Assembly (NCBI GenBank): GCA_016932115.1
Contig: JAFGDM010000061.1
Coordinates: 1-44,962, forward strand
DNA from: Deltaproteobacteria bacterium
GTDB taxonomy: Bacteria; Desulfobacterota; DSM-4660; Desulfatiglandales; HGW-15
Length of the DNA stretch: 44,962 nt
Direction: 5' to 3'
Shown: piece after piece, positions 15,512-23,963 of the stretch
Position numbering within the stretch: position 1 is the stretch's first letter
Layout: the number at the start of each line of letters is the position of its first letter
Program-made: the position numbers and the translations under genes
Notes under the pieces: model-generated
What the model saw: only the letters and a program-made list of their open reading frames with translations
What the model was told of the DNA's origin: nothing
Databases searched by the model: none

Positions 15512-17872
15512 ATGGATTTCAGCGTAAAAAAACTGACGGATCTGGTGGCTTTCAACAGGAGGAATTTCATTAAACTGCTCATCGGCGGAGCGGTGGGCAT
15601 CAATGCGACACCCCTTCCATGGAAGCTGATGGACGACGTGGCCATATGGACACAGAACTGGCCGTGGGTGCCTGTGCCCGCCCGGGGCGCTTTTAATCAC
15701 TCAGAAACTATTTGCACCCTTTGTCCCGGTGGTTGCGGCATTACTGTGAGAAAGGTCGATGGAAGACCTGTGAAAATCGAAGGCCGCGCGGACTATCCGG
15801 TCAACCCCGGAGGCATTTGCCCCCTTGGATCGGGGGGTCTCCAGTTGCTTTACACGGAATCGCTGCGCTTCACCGGACCGATGAAAAGAGTAGGTGCTCG
15901 AGGCACAGGCGATTTTGTGGCCATTTCATGGGACGAGGCCATGCAAACCCTTGCCGATCGCCTCGCCGAGCTAAAGAGAAACGGGAAAAGCGAAGCCCTG
16001 GCCGCCATAGACGGAAACAGGCCGCACTCATCCATGTCCCTTCTAATCCGGAAATTTATGGACGCCATGGGCAGCTCGATGTATGCCAGGATGCCTTCCC
16101 TCGAAGATACCTATGCCACGGTCAACCGTCTCATGTTCGGGATCGATGCACCCATGGCCTACGACCTGGAACATGCGGATCTCATCCTGAGCTTTGGATG
16201 TGGTCTCATCGAAGGCTGGGGGGCGCCGGGCCGCATGTCCAACGCTTGGTCACTCTGGCGAAGCGAGCCTTTGAAAGGAAAGGTCAAGATCATCCAGGTA
16301 GAATCCAGGGCCTCCAACACGGCCTCCAAGGCAGACCAATGGATTGCGGCAAAACCTGGAACAGAGGCGGCTCTTGCTCTGGGTATCGCCCATGTCATGC
16401 TCAAGGACGGCCTTTATGATTCAAACTTTGTCGCGAATCACACCTTCGGCTTTACAGATTGGACTTCGCCGGACGGGAAAAGCCACAGGGGCTTTAAGAA
16501 CATCGCACTCCGAGATTATTCACCGGATGTGGTTTCAAAAACAACCGGTGTCGATGCCGGCCAGATCCTTTCCCTGGCCAGGGCTTTCGCCCGGGCCAGG
16601 GCGCCCATAGCCCTTTGCGGTAAGGGGAAAGGAAGTTTAAACGGAAGCGTTTTTGAATGTCTTGCGGTCCAGAGTCTGAATGCCCTGACAGGGAACATCA
16701 ACAAGCCGGGCGGAGTGCTTGTTCATCAAGATGTCCCCTTGCAGGCCCGTTACTCCGCCGAGGCAAAAGGCCCAGGCGAGCCACTTACGGCCGCCGGGCT
16801 CGGCGAAGCTCTCACGGCCGACAAAATCTCTGTAGAAACGCTTCTTCTTTTTGCCGCCAACCCGGCTCATACCCTGCCGGATGGGGGTGGTTTTAGGAAA
16901 GCTCTCAAAAAGATTCCCTTGATTATAAGTTTTAGCCCCTTCAGAGACGAATCTTCTCTGATGGCCGACCTTATTCTTCCAGATCACACCTATCTCGAAA
17001 AAATGGATGACGTCGTCTGGCCCGTGGGCCTCCAGTACCCTTTTTATGGGCTCACCCAGCCGGTGCTAAAACCCCTTTATGATACTCGTGCCACGGGCGA
17101 TGTGCTTATTCAATTGGCCGAAATCATGGGCGGAAGGGTTACAGAATCTTTGCCCTGGAAGAATTATGAAGAGCTCCTCAAGGAGAGGGCCCTAAACCTG
17201 TTCGAAGCGGAAGGAGGGCTGACCAGTCATGATTCCTCCAGACCCGCGTGGGAACCCTCGGCTTACCGGAAAGTGCTGAAAAGTGACTGCACGTCACCGG
17301 AAGAACTCTGGAAGAAGCTCAAGGCCGGCGGGTTCTGGTACCGTCCGTTCCAACGTTTTGGTTGGCATGAGGAACTTTTCAAGACGGCTTCCGGGAAGTT
17401 CGAATTCTGCACCGACAAACTTGAAAAAGCGGGAGCGGATTTGGCTAAAACTCTCGAAAATGATCGAGACTACCCTGTTGTCATGGCACCCTATGAACTC
17501 ATCAACTTGGCCAGCAGTTGGGCGCCGAGTCCACCCTACCTGTATAAAACCCTTTTCGATTCCCAGATAAGGGGAAAAGACTGTTTTGCAGAAATTAATC
17601 CTCAGACTGCCGGGGAATACAAATTAAAGCAAGGAGATTACGTGATCATCGAGTCGTCTGCGGGAAAGGTGAAAGCTCTTGTCAATATTTTTGCAGGTGC
17701 CATGCCGGGGGTTGTTTATCTAGCTTTCGGGTTCGGGCACACTGGTTACTCAGACTTTCACCTGAACAAGGGTGTAAACCCCAACAGCATTGTGGCAGGC
17801 CCCAGGGATTTCCTGACCGGCATGTCCGCCTGGTGGCGCACACCTGTACGGTTGTCCAAGACAAAGGCGTAG
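15512..17872 (+). CDS. qrcB: Qrc complex molybdopterin-oxidoreductase-like subunit QrcB
   Basis: The 786-residue protein has a twin-arginine signal (NRRNFIKLLIGGAVG) and an N-terminal [4Fe-4S] site (CTLCPGGCGIT and a later GGICPLG), followed by the complex iron-sulfur molybdoenzyme fold with a C-terminal molydopterin-binding-like beta-barrel. Where Mo enzymes carry the Cys, Sec or Ser ligand, it reads SSMYARMPSLEDTYA, with no Cys. This agrees with reports that QrcB lacks a molybdenum cofactor and serves as a structural/electron-transfer subunit. I chose ATG 15512 rather than the GTG at 15461, so that the Tat motif falls about 24 residues from the start. Likely periplasmic. Confidence 0.88.
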   Translation: MDFSVKKLTDLVAFNRRNFIKLLIGGAVGINATPLPWKLMDDVAIWTQNWPWVPVPARGAFNHSETICTLCPGGCGITVRKVDGRPVKIEGRADYPVNPGGICPLGSGGLQLLYTESLRFTGPMKRVGARGTGDFVAISWDEAMQTLADRLAELKRNGKSEALAAIDGNRPHSSMSLLIRKFMDAMGSSMYARMPSLEDTYATVNRLMFGIDAPMAYDLEHADLILSFGCGLIEGWGAPGRMSNAWSLWRSEPLKGKVKIIQVESRASNTASKADQWIAAKPGTEAALALGIAHVMLKDGLYDSNFVANHTFGFTDWTSPDGKSHRGFKNIALRDYSPDVVSKTTGVDAGQILSLARAFARARAPIALCGKGKGSLNGSVFECLAVQSLNALTGNINKPGGVLVHQDVPLQARYSAEAKGPGEPLTAAGLGEALTADKISVETLLLFAANPAHTLPDGGGFRKALKKIPLIISFSPFRDESSLMADLILPDHTYLEKMDDVVWPVGLQYPFYGLTQPVLKPLYDTRATGDVLIQLAEIMGGRVTESLPWKNYEELLKERALNLFEAEGGLTSHDSSRPAWEPSAYRKVLKSDCTSPEELWKKLKAGGFWYRPFQRFGWHEELFKTASGKFEFCTDKLEKAGADLAKTLENDRDYPVVMAPYELINLASSWAPSPPYLYKTLFDSQIRGKDCFAEINPQTAGEYKLKQGDYVIIESSAGKVKALVNIFAGAMPGVVYLAFGFGHTGYSDFHLNKGVNPNSIVAGPRDFLTGMSAWWRTPVRLSKTKA

Positions 17873-18015
17873 TTGCCGTTTACCCCTCAGGCTCCGGTGA
17901 AGGAGCCGCAGGGGTTTTCCTGATACGGGAGATAGAAGGGGATCGTTTGAAATCCGAATATCGAAATTTTAGAGTAATCAGCTCTGCGGGAAGATTCTCA
18001 CGAAGTACGGAGTAG

Positions 18016-18810
18016 ATGATGAAACAGGAAGAGGGCAAACACAAGTACGGCATGGTTATTGATCTGGATAAATGCATAGGGTGCGGGACCTGTATGGTAG
18101 CCTGCGCCTCGGAAAATAATGTGAGTGTCAGAACGGATGAATCGGACAAGGAGCGCAGCATCGCCTGGATGCAGCTTTTCAAAATCACTAACGGGAAGCC
18201 CTTTCCTCAAACCGAGGTGAGCTATTTTCCAAGACCGTGCATGCACTGTCACAACAACACCCCTTGTGTTTCCGTTTGTCCGGCCTCTGCAACGCATATG
18301 GACTATCACACGGGCATTGTGAGCCAGATCTACACCCGGTGCATCGGGTGCCGGTATTGCCAGGCCGCTTGCCCTTATCATGCCCGGTATTTCAACTGGT
18401 ATGATGGATATGCCTTCATACAGCCGTTTCCTAAGGGCTTGGAACGGCAACTTTCGCCGGAGATTTCCGTGCGCATGAGAGGCGTCGTGGAGAAGTGCTC
18501 TTTCTGCCACCATCGCTTGATGCGGGCCAGAACGCGTGCCTATGCCGAAGGGAGAAGGGAACTGGAAGAACATGAGTATATCACGGCTTGCGCCGAGGCT
18601 TGCCCCACCCAGGCAATTACTTTCGGAGATCTCAACAACCCGAAACACAAAGTGGCCCGGCTCTCCAAAAGCGTCTATGCTTTCCGGCTTCTGGAAAAGC
18701 TGGGCACGGAACCGAAGGTGTATTATCTTTCTACCCGGAATTGGGTAAGAAGGATGGCAGACAACTATCGGCCGGACCAACTCGAGCCGGTAGGCGCTGT
18801 AAAAACGTAA
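18016..18810 (+). CDS. qrcC: Qrc complex iron-sulfur subunit QrcC
   Basis: A 264-residue ferredoxin-like electron-transfer subunit with four cluster motifs in the order typical of DmsB/NrfC-type proteins: CIGCGTCMVAC, CMHCHNNTPCVSVCP, CIGCRYCQAACP and CSFCHHR paired with CAEACP. It has no signal peptide, so it is probably carried across the membrane with Tat-dependent QrcB. ATG 18016 and ATG 18019 are adjacent and cannot be told apart. A 143-base spacer separates it from qrcB. It should link QrcB/QrcA to the membrane subunit. Confidence 0.88.
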   Translation: MMKQEEGKHKYGMVIDLDKCIGCGTCMVACASENNVSVRTDESDKERSIAWMQLFKITNGKPFPQTEVSYFPRPCMHCHNNTPCVSVCPASATHMDYHTGIVSQIYTRCIGCRYCQAACPYHARYFNWYDGYAFIQPFPKGLERQLSPEISVRMRGVVEKCSFCHHRLMRARTRAYAEGRRELEEHEYITACAEACPTQAITFGDLNNPKHKVARLSKSVYAFRLLEKLGTEPKVYYLSTRNWVRRMADNYRPDQLEPVGAVKT

Positions 18811-18883
18811 TGTTATATGCCATCGTATAAATTTGGTTCTTAGGGGCAGAGATCTTAAGACACGCTGTTAGGAGGGAGAATTC

Positions 18884-20125
18884 ATGGATGCCGCATTGAT
18901 TCCGGACGGATTAAAAAGAACTTCTCCAGGGAAATTTTTCTTGTGGACTTTACCCTGGCTGGGGCTTCTCGCCTGGGGCGGCATAAGCGCCGTGCTCTGT
19001 CTCTTGCTCGGTTTGAACCAGACGAATATGAGCAACATTTTTGCGTTCGCCCTCTGGATCGTTTTTGACCTGGTCGTTATCGCTCTTGGGGCGGGTGCTT
19101 TTTTCACAGGGTTCCTCACGTACATCATAGGAAAAAAGGAACTTAAAGACATCATCAACGCCACGGTCGTCATCGGCTTCATCTGTTATTCGGGAGCCGT
19201 AGCCATGCTTGGTATTGATATCGGTCAGCCTGTCCGCGGATGGTTCATCTTCTGGCATGCCAATGTGCATTCCATGCTCACTGAAGTGTCCTTTTGCATC
19301 ACCGCATACCTGGCCGTTCTTGGTATCGAATATCTTCCTATTCTCCTTGAAAACAGAAAACTTCGGGAAGTCCGGGAGTTCCGCATCTTCGGACACAACC
19401 TGCATCATATCATGGCCGTCTTTGCCGCTACCGGCGTTTTTCTTTCTTTCTTCCACCAGGGATCTCTAGGCGGTATGTTCGGGGTTATGTATGCCAGGCC
19501 TTTTGCGGCCAGGTGGGATTTCTACATCTGGCCTACCACCTTCTTCCTCTTTGTTTTTTCCGCCATTGCAGCAGGTCCCTGCTTCACCATTCTTTGCACC
19601 AAGCTGACGGAAGCAATCAGCCGGAAGAAACTTGTTCCCGACGGGACGATCCAGTTGCTCGCAAAAATCTCAGGATGGCTCTTGGCAGGGTACCTGGTTT
19701 TAAAAATAATCGACACCCTCGGGTGGGTTCACGGCGTCGTTCCCGGCGCAGGGCTCACTTTTATGGATTTCTTTCGGGAAGGCCCTTACGGAGCTTGGCT
19801 GTTGGGATTGGAAATCATTATATGCGGGATCATACCCGTTATCATCCTGATTACGCCACAGGCACGGCAAAACCATGGGCTCCTCATCCTGGCCTGTTTA
19901 CTTAATTGCACGGGAATCGTTCTGAACCGGTTCAATTTCATCGTAGTTAACCTGGCTATCCCGGTCATGCCCTTTGCCAGGTTCTGGAGTTACCTGCCTA
20001 CGTGGCAGGAATGGGGCATCGCTTTGGCCGTTGTCGGTTACGGAATGCTGCTCTTCTCCGCCTCACACCGCTATCTTCCTCTGTTTCCCAGGGAAAAGGA
20101 ATTGAATGCTGCGGTGAGCCGATAA
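18884..20125 (+). CDS. qrcD: Qrc complex NrfD-like membrane subunit QrcD
   Basis: The 413-residue integral membrane protein has about ten hydrophobic helices. Examples are FFLWTLPWLGLLAWGGISAV, VVIALGAGAFFTGFLTYIIG and FWSYLPTWQEWGIALAVVGY. This is the NrfD/PsrC fold that binds menaquinone. It is preceded by an excellent ribosome binding site (TAGGAGGGAG). In Desulfovibrio the Qrc complex is electrogenic, and its membrane subunit is the quinone-reducing site. Confidence 0.88.
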   Translation: MDAALIPDGLKRTSPGKFFLWTLPWLGLLAWGGISAVLCLLLGLNQTNMSNIFAFALWIVFDLVVIALGAGAFFTGFLTYIIGKKELKDIINATVVIGFICYSGAVAMLGIDIGQPVRGWFIFWHANVHSMLTEVSFCITAYLAVLGIEYLPILLENRKLREVREFRIFGHNLHHIMAVFAATGVFLSFFHQGSLGGMFGVMYARPFAARWDFYIWPTTFFLFVFSAIAAGPCFTILCTKLTEAISRKKLVPDGTIQLLAKISGWLLAGYLVLKIIDTLGWVHGVVPGAGLTFMDFFREGPYGAWLLGLEIIICGIIPVIILITPQARQNHGLLILACLLNCTGIVLNRFNFIVVNLAIPVMPFARFWSYLPTWQEWGIALAVVGYGMLLFSASHRYLPLFPREKELNAAVSR

Positions 20126-20185
20126 GATGTTACGAAATTCAGAGTTTTTTGAAGGTTCTGGTGTGAATTATTCCGGAGGTGATGC

Positions 20186-20383
20186 ATGACCCCTCTTTCT
20201 TTTGAATGGCAATGGAACATTGATTACGGAATTTTTATGGGCTTTCTCTACCTGGCCCTCGGTGTGGTTGCATGCGGGCTCCTCGTTGCCCTAGTCAAGA
20301 CATTAATGCATATGCACGGGGAGGATAAGGGCGAAGCCGAGCCGGCACCGATACCTTCTCGATCAAAATATTCCGAATATTAG
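20186..20383 (+). CDS. Small single-helix membrane protein at the end of the qrc operon
   Basis: The 65-residue product has one strong transmembrane helix (GIFMGFLYLALGVVACGLLVALV) followed by a charged tail (MHMHGEDKGEAEPAPIPSRS). Its start is preceded by CCGGAGGTGATGC, a very strong Shine-Dalgarno sequence. I do not recognise a named family. It is 60 bases downstream of qrcD and probably co-transcribed, so it may be a small accessory subunit of the membrane complex. Confidence 0.75.
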   Translation: MTPLSFEWQWNIDYGIFMGFLYLALGVVACGLLVALVKTLMHMHGEDKGEAEPAPIPSRSKYSEY

Positions 20384-20386
20384 CCA

Positions 20387-21016
20387 TTGAAAACCATTGC
20401 AACCGTAATCTTTGATTGTGACGGCGTTATGTTCGACTCAAGGCAGGCGAACATTCACTTTTATAATCATCTCCTTTCCCGCTTCGGGCTTCCTCCCATG
20501 ACAGAGGACAAGATCGACTATGTGCATATGAGCACGGCGGATGAGTCGGTCCGGCATATCTTTAAGGGAACCCCTTACATCGAAGAAGCCGAGGCATACA
20601 GGTGGGAGCTTGACTACACGCCCTTTATCGGCGACATGATCTTGGAGCCCGATCTGGAAGAAGTGCTGCAAATCTTGAAGCCGGAGTTCGGTCTTGCGGT
20701 GGCGACAAACAGAAGCAACACAATCAAGAAGGTTCTCGCGTCATACGGTCTAGACAAATATTTTGACATTGTGATTTCCTCTCTGGACGTGAAAAACCCC
20801 AAACCTCACCCCGAGTCTTTGTTGAAGATCCTTGAATTCTTCTCCATAGGCCCTGAGCAAGCTCTGTACATCGGCGACTCCCCGGTGGACAGGGAAACCG
20901 CCAGTGCAGCCTCCGTCCCGTTCGCTGCCTACAAAAACAAAAGCTTGGAGGCTGATTTTCACGCCGATAGCATGGCGGATGTCCTAGAAATCGTTCGCTT
21001 TTTTTCTTGCCAATAA
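20387..21016 (+). CDS. HAD-superfamily phosphatase, phosphoglycolate phosphatase-like
   Basis: The 209-residue HAD hydrolase begins at a TTG codon. Motif I is VIFDCDGVMFD (nucleophile Asp and general acid/base Asp), motif II is ATNRS, motif III is the Lys in NPKPHPE, and motif IV is IGDSPVDRE. The helical cap between about 20 and 80 matches the Gph/PGMB subclass. No ATG lies upstream of motif I in frame, so TTG 20387, 3 bases after the previous stop, is the best start despite a weak ribosome binding site. The substrate is a small phosphate ester; which one cannot be told. Confidence 0.8.
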   Translation: MKTIATVIFDCDGVMFDSRQANIHFYNHLLSRFGLPPMTEDKIDYVHMSTADESVRHIFKGTPYIEEAEAYRWELDYTPFIGDMILEPDLEEVLQILKPEFGLAVATNRSNTIKKVLASYGLDKYFDIVISSLDVKNPKPHPESLLKILEFFSIGPEQALYIGDSPVDRETASAASVPFAAYKNKSLEADFHADSMADVLEIVRFFSCQ

Positions 21017-21130
21017 CCATAATCATTTGGTAATATTTATGCTTTAGGAAGGACCGTAATCCTTCAAGACGCCATTGAAGCGCTTGTCGCAAGGGTCGGC
21101 TTCAAAACCCATCGGGGAGTCAAGCGGCTG

Positions 21131-22654
21131 ATGATAAAGGTTTTCATTGCGAAGGGACCGGAGCAAGGCCGTTCATTTATCCTGAGAGACGACACCGTTC
21201 ATATTGGAAGAGGTGTGGAAAATGAGATTCGAGTGGACGAAAACTCGGTGTCGCGAAAACACGCAAAAATCCACTGGGAAAACGACCGATACTATATCGA
21301 AGATCTTCAGAGCAGAAACGGGACTTGGATTAGAGGATCTCTGATTGAGAGCGGTAGGAAGGTTCAGGTGGAAGTCGGGGTTCCTATTGCCATCGGCAAT
21401 GTGTTGGTGACCCTTGGGCAGAAATGCTCTCAAAAACAACTGCGTTATCTTTATTCCATTAAGATCCGGCCGCAGGGAGAAGCCGATGGGAAAAGGGTCT
21501 CAATCGCTGACAGGAGAGCAAAACAGAAAAAAGAGCTTTCACTGATCTATGACATCTGTATCGGCCTGCTGGGGTCCCTGGAGTTAAAGGAGATTTGCGA
21601 AAAGGTTCTTGAGGCAATTTTCAGTTATTTGAAAAGAATCGACAGCGGGTATGTTTTTCTCCTTGATCCTGAAGGTGAAAAGCTGAAGAAGATTGCGTCC
21701 CGTATTCGAGGATGCCGTGTAACTAAGGCGCCCGCCTACAGTAGAAGCCTGGTCAAGAGCGTGGTGAAAGAAGGCAAAGCCGTCATGATGCCGAATACGG
21801 AAATGGAAAACAAAGCGGATCTTTCCGACAGCATGGAAAAAATCGGGGTCAAGTCGGTGATCTGCTTGCCCCTGGTGAGCAAAATGGGAACCAGGGGGGC
21901 ACTCTATCTCCAATCCTTGAAAATGGTTAATGGGTTCCGAAAAGACGATCTCTTTTTTTTAACCGCTTTAAGCAGCCCTATGGCTCTTGCCATTGAAAAC
22001 GTCCTTCTTTACAGCAGAAGCAAAGAAGCGGAGGAGAAATTGCTAAAAGCCCGTGACGGACTTGAAGTTGAGGTCCTAAACCGCACTGCTGAATTGGTCA
22101 AGGCGAAACATAAATTGGAGAAATTGTCCGTTACGGATGGGCTAACCAGCTTATTCAATTACCGCTACCTGATTCAATCAATCGAATCGGAACTAATGCG
22201 ATCAATCCGCTACAGCAGAAGCCTCACGCTCCTATTGATAGACATTGATTATTTTAAGAATCTAAATGACACTTACGGCCATCTATGCGGGGACTATGTG
22301 ATCAAGACGGTCGCCCAACTTCTCAGACGTAATGTGCGAGGTACGGATATCGTAGCGCGCTATGGAGGCGACGAGTTGGCCGTTCTGCTTATTGAGACCG
22401 ATACGAAGAGCGCTCTTGAGGTTGCTGAGAAGCTTAAAGAGGAAATCGGCAGCCATACTTTTCAGTATCAAATGCAGCGACTGACTGTGAATGTCAGCAT
22501 CGGCTTGGCCACAGCACCAGAAAGGGATATGCAAACCGCATCCGAGCTGGTTGATGCGGCAGACCGGGCCTTGTACCGGGCAAAGAATACAGGAAGGAAC
22601 GCTGTAGTTGTTTTCAGCCCGGAAAAAGGAGAGGGTGACCAGGCAGCAACATGA
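21131..22654 (+). CDS. FHA-GAF-GGDEF signalling protein (probable diguanylate cyclase)
   Basis: The 507-residue soluble protein has three modules. An FHA domain (1-100) holds IGRGVENEIRVDENSVSRKH and LQSRNGTWIRG, the phosphothreonine-binding signature. A GAF domain spans about 130-300. A coiled-coil linker (AEEKLLKARDGLEVEVLNRT) leads to a GGDEF domain (about 335-500) with the active-site loop RYGGDELAVLL, so the last residue is Leu, not Phe. The Asp and Glu that bind metal and GTP are kept, and activity is likely. It probably makes c-di-GMP in response to a phosphorylated partner and a GAF ligand, but neither is identifiable. A nearby link to pilus control is an inference. Confidence 0.85.
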   Translation: MIKVFIAKGPEQGRSFILRDDTVHIGRGVENEIRVDENSVSRKHAKIHWENDRYYIEDLQSRNGTWIRGSLIESGRKVQVEVGVPIAIGNVLVTLGQKCSQKQLRYLYSIKIRPQGEADGKRVSIADRRAKQKKELSLIYDICIGLLGSLELKEICEKVLEAIFSYLKRIDSGYVFLLDPEGEKLKKIASRIRGCRVTKAPAYSRSLVKSVVKEGKAVMMPNTEMENKADLSDSMEKIGVKSVICLPLVSKMGTRGALYLQSLKMVNGFRKDDLFFLTALSSPMALAIENVLLYSRSKEAEEKLLKARDGLEVEVLNRTAELVKAKHKLEKLSVTDGLTSLFNYRYLIQSIESELMRSIRYSRSLTLLLIDIDYFKNLNDTYGHLCGDYVIKTVAQLLRRNVRGTDIVARYGGDELAVLLIETDTKSALEVAEKLKEEIGSHTFQYQMQRLTVNVSIGLATAPERDMQTASELVDAADRALYRAKNTGRNAVVVFSPEKGEGDQAAT

Positions 22655-22913
22655 AGTCATCCTGAGGAGCTCACATTAGGTCCCTGCTAAAAGTGAACAA
22701 GGGAAAAGCCGCATTGCGGGGGTTCTGCTTTGGGCAACGGATGAGGCGGACGTGACTGCGCCCTCCCCTTTTGCCACAAAGTATTTTCATGTTCCTCTCC
22801 GGATTCTCTTCGTTTTTCAGTTTTAAAAAGGATCCCCGTGCTTGATGCTTCTTAAATCTTCATCACGCTGAAATGTTACAATTGATCAGGTTTTAAATCA
22901 AAAAAAAGCATTT
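22655..22913. other. Intergenic region holding repeat copy B
   Basis: About 259 bases without a convincing gene. The right half contains the second copy of the interspersed repeat. I see no clear promoter or terminator for the flanking genes. Confidence 0.5.
22805..22885 (+). repeat. Interspersed repeat, copy B
   Basis: TCTTCGTTTTT-CAGTTTTAA at 22807 and onward, GGATCCCCGTGCTTGATGCTT and a later TGTTACAA match copy A (18-105) and copy C (35748-35850) in order and spacing, with many substitutions. It sits between the GGDEF gene and fdhD. The boundaries are approximate. Confidence 0.5.
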
Positions 22914-23732
22914 ATGCTCAAAAATGATAAAATTTATCAAAGCTATCACCTGGTCCACTATGAAGATGGTGCTATGAACAGGTATAAGCAGGATTTTGTG
23001 CGCGAGGAACCTCTGCTGATACACGTGGAAGATAGCCCCTATTTTGTTGTTATGCGGACTCCGGGCGATGAGATTGCGCACGCGGCGGGTTTCTGCCTTT
23101 CGGAGGGATTGGTTGAATGCCCTGAGGATATCGCCTCGATCGGTTTATGCGGCGATTTTGATGAAAACAGCGTAATGGTTAAATTAAATGACGAGAGAAA
23201 AAAGCTGGTCTCCGAAAAGCTTGAGAGAAAGGGTTTTTTCAGCCAGATAGGTTGTGGAATATGCGGAAGGGAGATAATAGAAGATGTAACCCAAAATCTA
23301 AGGGTTTTTACCGAAGAATCCGAGATAAGTTACAGCCAGGTGCTCGAGTGTGTGAAAAAATTTTTCCTGCACCAGGAATACTACGTTAGAACACGGGGAA
23401 CGCATGCTGTCATGCTTTTTGACTCGAGACTGCAAATAATTGTAAAATCGGAGGATGTGGGACGCCACAATGCAATGGACAAGTCGATCGGAGCTCTATT
23501 CCTGGCGAATAGGATGTCCGATATCTATTTGGCAGTACTTTCTTCCAGGATCAGTTTCGAGATGATCCAGAAGGCGGCACGTGCGGGAATTCCTATCTTG
23601 ATAAGCCTATCGAACCCCACTTCAATGGCTGTGGAAATGGGATTGAAACTCAACATGACACTGGTTTGTTTGGACAAGAAATCAGGGTTTATCGTACCAT
23701 GCGGAGAAAAGCGGGTCAGAGCGAAAACATGA
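22914..23732 (+). CDS. fdhD: FdhD-type sulfurtransferase for Mo/W-cofactor sulfuration
   Basis: A 272-residue protein of the FdhD family: GDEIAHAAGFCLSEGLV, SQIGCGICGREI (the two conserved Cys are residues 114 and 117) and KSEDVGRHNAMDKSIG are its hallmark motifs. FdhD carries sulfur from IscS to the bis-MGD cofactor of formate dehydrogenase. No formate dehydrogenase gene is present in this window. I chose ATG 22914, so the family-conserved YHLVHYEDG segment is kept; ATG 22974 would cut it. Confidence 0.87.
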   Translation: MLKNDKIYQSYHLVHYEDGAMNRYKQDFVREEPLLIHVEDSPYFVVMRTPGDEIAHAAGFCLSEGLVECPEDIASIGLCGDFDENSVMVKLNDERKKLVSEKLERKGFFSQIGCGICGREIIEDVTQNLRVFTEESEISYSQVLECVKKFFLHQEYYVRTRGTHAVMLFDSRLQIIVKSEDVGRHNAMDKSIGALFLANRMSDIYLAVLSSRISFEMIQKAARAGIPILISLSNPTSMAVEMGLKLNMTLVCLDKKSGFIVPCGEKRVRAKT

Positions 23733-23894
23733 CGCACTGCCTGCGGCCGATATCGCCATCCGGTCTTTCGTTGTTCCAAAATGATAAACTTCCCAAAAAT
23801 TCCTGCAACCGCTCTTCCCGAGCTTCCTGTGAATCCGGGACGCGCCTTCCTTAATACTTCTTGGTCTTTTTAAATCGTTATTTCAGTTTTTTTC

Positions 23895-23922
23895 TTGACA
23901 TTTACAAGCGCTGTTTGATATT
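23895..23922 (+). promoter_or_regulatory. Sigma-70 promoter of the IclR gene
   Basis: TTGACA (23895-23900) and GATATT (23917-23922) are 16 bases apart. Transcription would start near 23930, directly at the inverted repeat GTTCT-N6-AGAAC (23933-23948). The IclR ATG is at 23964. Confidence 0.6.
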
Positions 23923-23932
23923 AGAAACACAC

Positions 23933-23948
23933 GTTCTTTATATAGAAC
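23933..23948. promoter_or_regulatory. Candidate IclR operator (palindrome)
   Basis: GTTCTTTATATAGAAC has outer arms GTTCT and AGAAC around a 6-base AT-rich centre. IclR-family operators of aromatic pathways (PcaU, PobR type) often read GTTCG-N-CGAAC, so this fits an autoregulatory site overlapping the start of transcription. It is immediately upstream of the regulator gene. Confidence 0.5.
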
Positions 23949-23963
23949 AATTTTTGGTTTGTT

